A DNA stretch of 15,356 bases from Russula earlei (taxonomy: Eukaryota > Basidiomycota > Agaricomycetes > Russulales > Russulaceae), in assembly GCA_025769875.1 (NCBI GenBank), contig JAGFNK010001073.1, positions 1 through 15,356 of the forward strand. The letters run 5' to 3'. Numbering within the stretch: position 1 is the stretch's first letter; every line of letters begins with the position of its first letter. Both the position numbers and the translations under genes were made by a program. The notes below the pieces were generated by a model. It searched no databases, was not told the origin of the DNA, and saw only the letters and a list, made by a program, of their open reading frames with translations. Shown one piece after another: positions 7,641 through 15,356 of this stretch.

Positions 7641-8692
7641 CCTCATACAACTAGCAACGTACCACAAGCAATCCCTCGAACGCTCACTCCAACTAGAATC
7701 CAACTACAAGGTTCAGCCCCACCTATTGTTACAGCGCAACAACTCAAATCCCACCATGTCAAGCAATCCACGCCTGTCGGAACAGCACCAGAACCCTTTG
7801 ACGGAAAGGCTGATAATGCAGAAGCCTTTTGGGCAGCTTTGGCCAATTATTACTACATCAATGGCGACTCCTTTACAGATGAAAGCAAGAAAGTTGCCGC
7901 TGCACTAACCCACTTTAAAGTAGGACCCGCCGGAGCTGGGCTAGAGAACAAACCACCAAGGCTATGGCTCGTACCGTAGCAGACTATGGGTCGGGACGAC
8001 TTCAAGAAAGCCTTTGCCGATCATTTATCCCTGCAGAAGCAGATGGCCTCCGCTAATACCATGCACACCTATTATCAAGGAAAACTACCATTTAATGAAT
8101 GGTATCAGAAATGGTCGCACCACGCATCACGAGCTACCACCGATGAAAGAACAAAGATGTACGCATTTAGGAAGAACATTAACCCGGCCTTACATCAGAA
8201 AATACTGGGAATCACCGACACCAACTACACTTGCAGCCCTTGTCAAAGCAGCAAGAGAATTCGACAACCTTTTCCACCTATACAACTCCACTGCTTTTCG
8301 AGGAGGACGCTGTGCGTGCCCGAGGATTAAACACTCAAGGATCAGATAATCCATTGGAAATTAACTTGTACCAAGGAGAACCCAATGAACGACCCTGGGA
8401 ATCCAGAAGAAAACCCCTCACAGATGCAGAGAAAGAATTTCGACGCAAGAACAATCTCTGTTATTATTGTGGAAAGAAGAATCATATGGCAAATCAATGT
8501 AGAGCAAAGAAAGCAGCTCAAGGACGCCAACGACAAGGATCTCGCCCCCAAACAGTCAGAGCTACAACCATCCAAGATGAAAACATCGAACCTGCGCAAG
8601 AAGAACCCGTTCCTGTTGCATCACTAACGACTTGGAGAGAAACACTTGCAGACTCGATCCTCCGCCCAAGATCTGCTCCTATGGATTTTTAA
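7641..8692 (+). pseudogene. gag: Gag of Ty3/gypsy element I, broken
   Basis: Gag forms the particle that packages retrotransposon RNA. A proline-rich lead-in is followed by the capsid-like Gag core starting at PEPFDGKADNAEAFWAAL (about 7785). The core continues through DDFKKAFADHLSL (about 7998), LPFNEWYQKW (about 8087) and LAALVKAAREF. A CCHC zinc knuckle lies at 8459-8500 (CYYCGKKNHMANQC, CX2CX4HX4C), which binds RNA. The frame ends at TAA 8690-8692. The core shifts frame near 7930-7990 and again near 8220-8310, so it is not translatable as one protein. The order Gag, knuckle, protease, RT, RNase H is classical for Ty3/gypsy. Confidence 0.85.
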
Positions 8693-9424
8693 TTGGACCC
8701 CCTTCTGCACCGAGGAGGGATGCGGTCCAAATCAGTACGATACAAAGAGAAATCAATTACCCCAAAGTTTTTACCAAGAATATTCGCTCCCCTTCCATTG
8801 CCTTGAAAGTTACCTTAGTAGGGAAGACAAGCGGCAAAGAAATCGGTGCAAGAGCCCTGCTCGACAGTGGAGCAGAAGGAATGATAATCCATGAACGATT
8901 TGCACAAAGACACCACCTGCACCTTCGAACTATGATCAAACCCTTGCCAGCACAAAATGTAGATGGAACACAAAATGCCAATGGACTAATACGCTTTAGC
9001 ACCATCCAAAGACTTCGCATTCAAGCGCACACAGGCGCACTCATGACGAACAAGCAGAATTCCTTGTCACTAACATTGGAGATCACGACATTATCTTAGG
9101 AACAGATTGGCTACGACACCACAACCCAGATATTGATTGGGCAAATGATACAATCACACTGAGGAACTGCCCCCGAACTTGCCTTACCACACACCCAAGC
9201 ATAACCATTGCATCTGCATCTGGAACGGAATTACCAAATACAAGCGCTTACTTTCCCTGAAGAAGAAGAACCGAGTTTAAACGTTGCTGCACTAATCTTC
9301 CCAGATACTGAAGGACCATTGAACCCATGTGTGAAACAAATCCAATGCTTTAGCCCAATAACAATCAGCATAAGAGCCAAATCAACCACAGCTACCAAGC
9401 TAGCCATGCAGAAACACCCCCTAA
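8693..9424 (+). pseudogene. pol: Retropepsin-like protease of element I, broken
   Basis: The aspartic protease cleaves the polyprotein. The active site ALLDSGAEGMI has its DSGA at 8863-8874. The second half, with the typical DHDIILGTDWL, appears near 9090 but in another frame, so a frameshift lies near 9040. The protease frame (ATG 8632) overlaps the end of the Gag frame by 61 nt in the -1 register. That could be a relic of -1 frameshifting or a product of decay. A linker of uncertain sequence follows to the RT domain, with stops. Confidence 0.8.
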
Positions 9425-10313
9425 GACATTAGACGAACTTATCCCTGCCCAATTCTTGAAATGGCGAAAGGTTTTCGATGAACAAGCTTCTCAACGCCTT
9501 CCTGCTCACCAACCATGGGACCATGCAATCAATCTAAAACCAGGGATCGCCCGACGCGATTCTGGTATCTTACTCCCAAGGAACTACAAGCCCTAAAAGA
9601 ATACTTAGACGAACATTTGAAAAGAGGCACAATCCGACCATCAAAAGCAGCTATTGCCAGCCCATTCTTCTTTGTAGAAAAGAAAGGAGGAAATCTACGA
9701 CCAGTGCAAGACTACAGAGCCCTGAATACAGCAACTGTCAAAGACGCGTATCCACTACCCTTGATTCCTGAATTAATTGACAAACTCCAAGGAGCCCAAT
9801 ACTTTACCAAGTTTGACGTACGATGGGGATACAACAATATCGCCTCAGAGAGGGCGATGAACACCTGCAGCATTCAAGACACCATTAGGACTCTTCGAAC
9901 CATTGATAATGACATTTGGTCTCTGCAACGCCCCAGCCACTTTCCAACGCTTTATGAACACCATCCTAGCAAAATACATTGCCACTGAACGAGTGGTTGT
10001 TTATCTAGATGATATACTAATCATGGCGCAAACCTTGAACGAACTAGACGACTGGACACATAAGGTCCTAAAAACACTCCAAGACCACGACTTATACTTG
10101 AAACCAGAGAAATGTGCTTTCCGACAAACCTCTATTAGTTACCTAGGCATCAATATCTCCCAAGGACGAATATCCATGGACCAAGACAAGTTAATAGGCA
10201 TTACAAAGTGGCCTACTCCGACCAATGTTACGGAAGTACAAGCATTTCTAGGATTCTGCAACTTCTATCGACGATTTATCCACCAATACTCTCGAATAGC
10301 AGCCCTTGTTTAA
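9425..10313 (+). pseudogene. pol: Reverse transcriptase of element I, broken
   Basis: The RT copies element RNA into DNA. The lead-in QPWDHAINLKPG (near 9520) is the standard start of gypsy RT. Then come ASPFFFVEKKGG, QDYRALNTATVKDAYPLP, motif A KFDVRWGYN (catalytic Asp codon 9815-9817), FGLCNAPATFQRFMN, and motif C YLDD at 10002-10013 with both catalytic aspartates intact. SYLGINIS and VQAFLGFCNFYRRFI follow. Frames change near 9570 and near 9850, and a TAA ends the frame at 10313. The catalytic motifs survive but the gene is not translatable in one frame. Confidence 0.92.
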
Positions 10314-10813
10314 CTTAACAAAGAAAGAAAACCCCTTCAATGGGAAGACGATGAAGAACAAGCATTTCAGAAACTAATCCAAGCATTCACAACAGCCCCA
10401 ATCCTCATGTTACCACAACAAACCCTTTCGACTCATCTGCGATGCAAGTGACTTTGCAGTCGGTGCAATCTTGGAACAACCCGATGAATTTAACAGATAT
10501 CACCCAGTAGCCTATTTTCGAAATCCTTGGACCCCGCACAACGAAATTACATGATCTATGATAAAGAACTCCTTGCTATCGTCTCCCTCTGGCACTTCCG
10601 ACACTACCTTGAAGGCGCTACACACCCCATTGATCTATGGACAGACCACAATAACTTGACATACTTCATGACAAAACAAACTCAAGACGACAAGCCCGAT
10701 GGGCACTCCTCCTCAGCAATTTCGACTTCACCATCACCCACCACCCAGGAACCTATGAACAAAGCAGACGGTCTGTCCAGGCGGCCATACTTTAAAAGAG
10801 GGGATACAAAATG
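10314..10813 (+). pseudogene. pol: RNase H domain of element I, broken
   Basis: RNase H removes the RNA strand during reverse transcription. The visible order is WEDDEEQAFQKLIQAFTTAP, RLICDASDFAVGAIL with a catalytic Asp, [18 protein letters not shown] with the catalytic Glu, and [11 protein letters not shown] with another Asp. KADGLSRRP closes the domain near 10780, as in related elements. There are frameshifts near 10425, near 10525 and near 10690. The domain continues directly from RT. Confidence 0.88.
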
Positions 10814-11076
10814 AAAATGATGGAAAGGTGCTCCTAGACGACAAATATTTTAAAGTTAGAGCAACACGCACCTCTGCTACAGAACCAATCGGCGACCAAG
10901 AACTTTGACAACAACTACGATCTAGCAAAGACTACAACTCAGAAGTATCTAACACGTTAGCAATCATTATTAAGAGTGGACCAAGACGATTATCCAAAGG
11001 CTTACAGGACTGGAACCTTGAAGATGGACTAATATTGTTCAAAGGAAAAGTCTATATCCTAAACAACGACACCCTA
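10814..11076 (+). pseudogene. pol: Tether and start of integrase region of element I, truncated
   Basis: One frame with a single stop runs from about 10854 to the LTR at 11077 and ends with EDGLILFKGKVYI followed by LNNDTL. In gypsy elements this segment lies just before the integrase zinc-binding HHCC domain. That domain, the DDE core and the rest of integrase are absent, because LTR II begins at the next base and the missing part is not found later in the window. Confidence 0.75.
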
Positions 11077-11416
11077 TGTCATAAGTACCTGGCCATCGGA
11101 CCGGACAGGCAACTGGACAAGCCTACCCGGACAGGCCTCACGATTCCCGCATGTTCTCATGACTCATCTAGCCTCGCATGTACCACCACCTTCCAGCGTG
11201 TTCCAGTCTCGACCGTCTCGTTGTTACTTTGTGTCTACTATTTGATATAGGACAATACTGTCTATATAAACCTGTCAGTAAGAGAGAACAAGCCCTAAGC
11301 TTGTTCTCTTGTGAATATCACTGGATTCTAGCTTCAGGACTGTAGGCTTGCAGAGAATCAAGCAATCGCCTTCGAAAGTCCCTCTTCTCTTTGAGTCTTC
11401 AAATGTAAGACTTACA
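11077..11416 (+). mobile_element. 5' LTR of gypsy element II, about 340 bp
   Basis: It starts TGTCATAAGTACC exactly where the element I frame stops, and ends GTAAGACTTACA, giving TG...CA ends. It has a TATA box at 11263-11269 and an 11-bp stem hairpin 14 nt downstream. CCGGACAGGC is repeated at 11101-11110 and 11127-11136. Gag and protease of a second element follow on the same strand. The 5 bp before it are CCCTA; the matching right-hand copy and 3' LTR are not in the window. The 3' boundary is judged only from the CA end. Confidence 0.75.
11263..11309 (+). promoter_or_regulatory. TATA box and CCTAA-loop hairpin of LTR II
   Basis: TATATAA at 11263-11269, then AGAGAACAAGC (11283-11293), loop CCTAA, GCTTGTTCTCT (11299-11309): a perfect 11-bp stem near the expected transcript start. 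Loop and inner stem match the solo LTR hairpin at 1928-1949. Confidence 0.65.
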
Positions 11417-11641
11417 CTCGAATTTCCTCTCCATGGTACACACTAGCCTTGGCTGTGTTGTCACCGAGACTCCCGAATCTCACGAGAACTTGTCGTCTTG
11501 CTCGACTCAGTGCGCACATCTCACGTGTGAAACGATTGTCAGCGACACCGCCCCCAGTCGGTGACATTAGAACAAGCTTACCTCTGAACCCTCGACCCCG
11601 AACCACATGCTCACCAGAAAATATATCGATTTTCTTCCAAC
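11417..11641 (+). other. Leader of element II
   Basis: Sequence between LTR II and the first Gag ATG at 11642. No frame of note; the overlapping minus-strand frame 11606-11412 is probably incidental. I could not identify a primer-binding site. Confidence 0.4.
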
Positions 11642-12361
11642 ATGACTACAACTCGAGACTGGAAGACCAAAGGGTACCAAGTCCCAACCATTGAAGGACT
11701 AGCTGCCCTTAAGTGCCCCTTTGAACTGCTGCCTGACCAAGAAAAGAATGTCTCCAGCATAACTATGTTCGACGATGGTGTTGAATTCTATATGATACAG
11801 CAAGACAGTGTACCATGGACCGGCTACTATGCCAATTGGATGGGTGCCAAAGTAGCCCTCGGTCATCTATATGGCCTCTGGTTCGAAATTGAGAGGCGTG
11901 GAGACACGTGGGAAGCGACGCACGTCACTCGACCAGCCTTCAGGCTTCAACAAAGTCCTCTCCGAGGCATCAATATTACCACACTGACAGCCTCAGGAGC
12001 ACCCCTCCCTAGATCCAGAGCCCCGAGCCACGCCCTGATACCAGGACCAGCCCCTACCACCCACACTCTAATGGAGCTCGAGCCAACGACAACGACGAAC
12101 ATTTTCGTTGCCGCCACCGACCCCGATCCTGTCCAACCACAAACCCACGTCATCTGGAACGGCACAGCCCCCCACTCGCGCCTCATTCCCCGGAATGGGA
12201 GGCCGCGGAATATGACCCCCGAGCCCCGACCCCAACCCCGACGACTACAACATGCGCGCAGACCACGACCACAATGCATGCGGGCCCCGACAATGGAAAA
12301 CTTGAGGGAATTCCCCCCGACTTCTTCAACGGCGACCGCACGCACACACATGCATTTTTAG
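11642..12361 (+). pseudogene. gag: N-terminal part of Gag of element II
   Basis: This 239-codon frame starts MTTTRDWKTKGYQVPTIEGL at the first ATG after the leader and ends at TAG 12359-12361. The first 110 residues look like a folded domain (GVEFYMIQQDSVPWTGYYAN, WMGAKVALGHLYGLWFEIE). The rest is a proline- and arginine-rich linker, as is usual before the Gag core. The true Gag reading leaves this frame near 12290, where another frame gives PPDFFNGDRTHTHAFL, so the stop is the result of a frameshift. The long minus-strand frame 12351-11947 is its shadow. Confidence 0.75.
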
Positions 12362-13327
12362 TCGCGGTTTAACAGGTTTATGTCCATGAACCACGATAGT
12401 AAGATCGCCAGGGATCCCATCAAAAAGTGTGCATATTTTCTCTCACTAATGAAAGGACCCAAAGTCGAAGGATGGCTCGAAGCCATGGACCAATGGCTCG
12501 AAGACGTGCAAAATGACCCCACCAATATCCCTCTAGGACTCACGGCCTGGGAGGCCATGTGACAGCAATTCTGCCACGCGTTCACCGACTACGCAGAACG
12601 CGAGAAGGCCCAGGACTGACTTAAGGAATGAAGATGAAGGATGGCTTACTCGATGACTATATCTCAGAATTCCAACTGCTAGCAAGACGCGCAGGACTCG
12701 ATGTAGATGAGCCTACGGTGATGCGACTCTTCGCCTGGGGACTCCCACAAAAGCCTGGTCGAATCATGCCTCGACCTGGAAGATCCTACTTCCTTTGTAG
12801 ATTGGGTTGCGGCTGCACAAAAGCATCATCGGGTGTGGATGCGCAAACGCGCGATCCTGTCAGATCACTCCAGCACATGTGGACACAACTTCAATCAAAA
12901 CCAGAAACAACAGACCCTGGGGACGACTCGTCAACTCAGCCTGGGCCAACCGTGGGAACAACCAGAACAACGCCACACCTGCGTGCCCACGACTTCCACC
13001 GCACGACCCAAATGCGATGGACACCAGCACAGGCGCCACTCGCAAAGCAGTCACTGAAGCTGAAAAGCAGAAACATTGAGAGGAAGGAAGGTGCTTCCAT
13101 TGCTCTCTCCGAGGACATTTAGCCTGCGACTGCCCCACGAAACCGAAACGCAAAACGACTCGCGCACGCACCGCCGATACGACCACCATCACATCCGAAT
13201 CCTCCATGATAGAAATAGTCGAGGAAAGCGCAGCCGACAAAGTCACAAAGACAGCAAAGGCACTTTTGGTAGAGGAAAGGGAAGCCTTTATTAAGGCTCT
13301 GACAGGAGAAGGAGAAGACAAGGAATA
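12290..13327 (+). pseudogene. gag: Gag core and zinc knuckle of element II, broken
   Basis: The Gag core of mushroom gypsy elements is clear: FNRFMSMNHDSKIARDPIKK, CAYFLSLMKGPKVEGWLEAM and, after breaks, LLDDYISEFQLLARRAGLDV. A CCHC knuckle lies at 13092-13133 (CFHCSLRGHLACDC, CX2CX4HX4C). An acidic tail ends at TAG near 13325. Damage: a one-base frameshift near 12358, TGA at 12559-12561 where the family usually has Trp, a stop and frameshift near 12617-12630, a frameshift near 12760, and TGA just before the knuckle near 13078. Structural and RNA-binding roles are inferred from the family. Confidence 0.85.
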
Positions 13328-13339
13328 GGATTTTTTGGA

Positions 13340-14012
13340 CGCTTGAGCATAATGGCGATTGCTCGAGCTTTAGGTATCGACTCCATGTACAAGTCTCAAA
13401 GAAAGTCAATATCAGTGATGACTACTATTTACATTGGATCGAACAAAGCCGAAAGAACAGCCCTGATAGATAGCGGGGCTACTGAATGTTTCATATCTCC
13501 CAAGTTAACAAAAGAGCTACACCTACAAACAAAAAAAACTGGTCCCAACCAGGAACGTCAAGAATGTTGATGGAACACTCAACCGCTTGGGGAAAGTCAC
13601 CCAAACTGTCCAATTAGAACTGAAACTACTAGGACAGAAACATACACACCAATTCCTAGTCACAGACATAGGACAAGACGATATTATTTTAGGATATCCG
13701 TTCCTAGAGTCAACCAACCCAAGAATAAATTGGTCTAAGGGAACCATTATGGGAAGAGTTATCCTCAAGGGTAACCAAGAAACCCCAGCATGGATCAAAG
13801 CACTAACAGACTGGGAAGAAGGCGATGAACTATGGCTACAAACCCAGATACGCAAAACGACCATAGCACAACAACTGGCCGAATCACAAATGCAAGATAA
13901 ATCAAAAACCTGGCAAGAAATAGTTCCCTGTCAATACCACCAATATGGACCAGTATTTATGGAACAGGAATCAGAAAGATTCCCTGGACCAAGAAAGTGG
14001 GACCACACCATC
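13340..14012 (+). pseudogene. pol: Protease and pre-RT segment of element II, truncated
   Basis: The active site ALIDSGATECFI has its DSGA at 13469-13480. The second half, DIGQDDIILGYPFLESTNPRINW, is in another frame. The two frames join if one base of the eight-A run 13531-13538 is discounted, so this is a homopolymer frameshift. The frame then runs through a pre-RT linker to RFPGPRKWDHTI, the lead-in to RT that also starts the element I RT. At 14012 the similarity stops; RT, RNase H and integrase of element II are missing from the window. Confidence 0.85.
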
Positions 14013-14375
14013 TGTCATGAACCATTCTCCGGAGAGGGCCCTTGAAGGACCCTTCCTTATAGAGGGAAACCCAGCCTCTATGGTGTCACCCTGTTCACAC
14101 GAGCAAAAGGGGTGAGTAGAGGTGTCCACAATATCGCGCACGCATTGTTGCACGAGCGATTCTCGGCACAATCGACATACAGCAAGCCCCACTTAAAGGC
14201 AACCCTTCTAGCAACAAAAGACAGTATTAGGGCCTTCCTAAGGACCCTTTAGAATGATCCTAGGAGCTCTACAATAGGCATTTACCTAGTATCAAAGGCC
14301 CTACAACGCGTTATTAGACCAACTCTAATAAACTATAGAACGAACTATAAGCAATACTAAGAACCTTAATAGAAG

Positions 14376-14425
14376 TATTAGGGTCGACTCTAAGGACCCT
14401 AATATAACTATATAAGGGCCTTATA
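14376..14425. promoter_or_regulatory. Paired palindromes around a TATA box
   Basis: TATTAGGGTC (14376-14385) and GACCCTAATA (14395-14404) form a 10-bp stem with a 9-nt spacer. Just downstream TATAAGG-G-CCTTATA (14411-14425) is a palindrome overlapping TATATAA (14409-14415). Confidence 0.5.
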
Positions 14426-14505
14426 AGAGGGCACTATCCCTAACCAAACTACACGTCCTCAAATGACCGGCCCTAAACTAACTAACAGGAAATGAATCAG
14501 GTGCT

Positions 14506-14635
14506 TGCACGTGCACTAAAGCAGTGAAACACGTGGACAATGGAAGCCCTTACTCATCAAGAGGAGCCTCCTTACTCAGCAGCTTACTGAGCATGACTGA
14601 GCATGCTCAGTAAGCGTCCCCTGACTTCTTACTCA
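14506..14635. promoter_or_regulatory. Two CACGTG boxes and a cluster of CTTACTSA motifs
   Basis: CACGTG at 14508-14513 (inside the palindrome TGCACGTGCA) and at 14530-14535, 22 bp apart. Then CTTACTCA at 14549, 14571 and 14628, CTTACTGA at 14583 and its inverse TCAGTAAG at 14607. CTTACTGAGCATG (14583-14595) and CATGCTCAGTAAG (14602-14614) form a 13-bp stem with a 6-nt loop. CTCAGTAAG also occurs inside LTR A (4268) and LTR B. Confidence 0.45.
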
Positions 14636-14935
14636 TCACTCTATTGTGCTTGATAACAAGGTTATGAACTTTGTTACGAACCAAGGCCAAGTTCCTGCCG
14701 AGGTTGTCCTACTTTACTCAAGAAAAACCTCTCTCACTTTGCATTGCCGACTCCCTTCCATTTTCTGGGCTATTCCCCCTGCGGTAACAAGATATTGCTA
14801 TTGCAAAGGCACTATAACACGACCAGGCACCAGTTTCCTAATCGGGTAATCATCGCGTGGCAGCCACATGGCCACTCAGCCACCATGGACCCGAAACAGC
14901 AGCACAAACTCTTAGAAACTGTTGCATAAATCATC

Positions 14936-15036
14936 TGACGTCATCAAGGCTCCAATGACATCATGGCTGACTGAGCGACTCCACAGTGACCTCATAGGCT
15001 CACTAAGCGCTCCACAGTGACATCATAATGATGTCA
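14936..15036 (+). promoter_or_regulatory. CRE-like site array in LTR B
   Basis: TGACGTCAT (14936, containing a perfect CRE palindrome), TGACATCAT (14956), TGACCTCAT (14987), TGACATCAT (15018) and inverted ATGATGTCA (15028-15036). Spacing of 20, 31 and 31 bp is the same as in LTR A. Confidence 0.5.
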
Positions 15037-15172
15037 TCGCTCCACAATGATCAGTAATGCGCTCAGTAAGCCTGAAAGTTGACACAAGCAAGTTTATGCC
15101 TTTGTAGTCCTATTGGATGGTACCAAAGAATCTAGAATAGTCCCAGTGCTTTGTAATCGACCCTGTATACTG

Positions 15173-15215
15173 TATATAAGCCCCAATGAAGCATGGCAGT
15201 CGTCAGACTGTCCAT
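15173..15215 (+). promoter_or_regulatory. TATA box and hairpin of LTR B
   Basis: TATATAA at 15173-15179; ATGGCAGTC (15193-15201), loop GTCA, GACTG, bulged T, CCAT (to 15215). In this copy the outer stem is perfect, with only the one bulge. Confidence 0.6.
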
Positions 15216-15356
15216 TTGTGATACTCTCATCTTCCTGGGTACTCCCCCGCGACCGCTCAGTTTAAAGACTCCCTCTCGCTCCCAAGGTACTCTTCTACGA
15301 CCACCTTGTTTAAAGCCTCTTCGCTGCACTGGCTTCTAACCTTCGCCTTTGCCTCC

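Larger units (their letters stand above)
14013..14671. other. Unassigned palindrome-rich sequence with a TATA box, possible LTR fragment
   Basis: It begins TGTCATGAACC, like an LTR end, exactly where element II is cut. No coding frame is convincing. An AT-rich part (14220-14430) has several palindromes and a TATATAA box at 14409-14415. The first bases could be the 5' end of a third LTR. Candidate ends in TAACA at 14487 or 14658 are not followed by CCATC, the 5 bp that precede 14013, so I cannot close it as a solo LTR. Confidence 0.35.
14672..15356 (+). mobile_element. LTR B, second copy of LTR A, cut by the window end
   Basis: It starts TGTTACGAACCAAGG and follows LTR A nearly to the end of the window; by eye the central part is about nine in ten identical, with more change at the start and end. 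It keeps the CRE-like array, TATA box and hairpin. No polypurine tract is visible just before it (AAGGTTATGAACTT), so whether it is the 3' LTR of the element starting at 3885 is unsettled. The open frames inside it are not genes. Confidence 0.8.

Noticed and set aside
11947..12351. 134-codon minus-strand open frame
   Set aside because: It is antisense to the proline- and arginine-rich linker of element II Gag; the high GC content there keeps the opposite strand open.
12860..13321. 153-codon minus-strand open frame
   Set aside because: Lies opposite the Gag tail and zinc knuckle of element II, which is recognisable on the plus strand.
14013..14671. Missing integrase of element I or RT of element II
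   Set aside because: I found no integrase HHCC or DDE pattern and no RT motif in any frame here.
14646..14929. Short plus-strand open frames 14646-14849 and 14744-14929
   Set aside because: They lie in LTR B and correspond to the non-coding frame seen at 3884-4135 in LTR A.

Overview
The window looks like a transposon-rich, largely non-genic stretch of a fungal genome, most likely a basidiomycete of the Agaricomycetes. That placement is an inference: two different Ty3/gypsy elements carry Gag, protease and reverse transcriptase of the type common in mushroom genomes, eukaryotic TATA-type LTR promoters are present, and I recognise no host gene. Every protein-like stretch is broken by frameshifts or stop codons, so I annotate all coding regions as pseudogenes.

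Layout. 1-1260: unidentified sequence with weak, broken minus-strand coding character. 1266-1337: a tRNA-like pol III promoter, possibly a SINE head. 1680-2327: a solo LTR on the minus strand with a 6-bp target-site duplication. 2331-3164: an 834-bp element bounded by a perfect 42-bp inverted repeat, containing a tRNA-derived SINE-like segment and a repeated hairpin. 3164-3745: about four imperfect copies of a 153-bp tandem repeat. 3885 to about 4567: an LTR (LTR A). About 4936-7640: a long decayed coding stretch I cannot identify. 7641-11076: Gag, zinc knuckle, protease, RT, RNase H and the first residues of the integrase region of gypsy element I. 11077-11416: LTR of gypsy element II, which interrupts element I. 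11642-14012: Gag, zinc knuckle and protease of element II, cut off just before RT. 14013-14671: unexplained palindrome-rich sequence with its own TATA box. 14672-15356: a second copy of LTR A in the same orientation (LTR B), running off the window.

The parts are best read as layers of insertion: element II into element I, the solo LTR beside the inverted-repeat element, and LTR A/B possibly framing element I. No intact autonomous element is visible. The most informative new observations are regulatory and structural. The LTR A/B promoter carries five CRE-like sites at helically phased spacing. A hairpin with a CCTAA loop, including one compensatory base-pair change, is shared by two otherwise different LTRs. 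The 42-bp inverted-repeat element and the 153-bp array adjoin each other. The unidentified coding stretch upstream of the recognisable Gag is the best place to look for something undescribed, though an unusually long Gag N-terminus is the simplest explanation.
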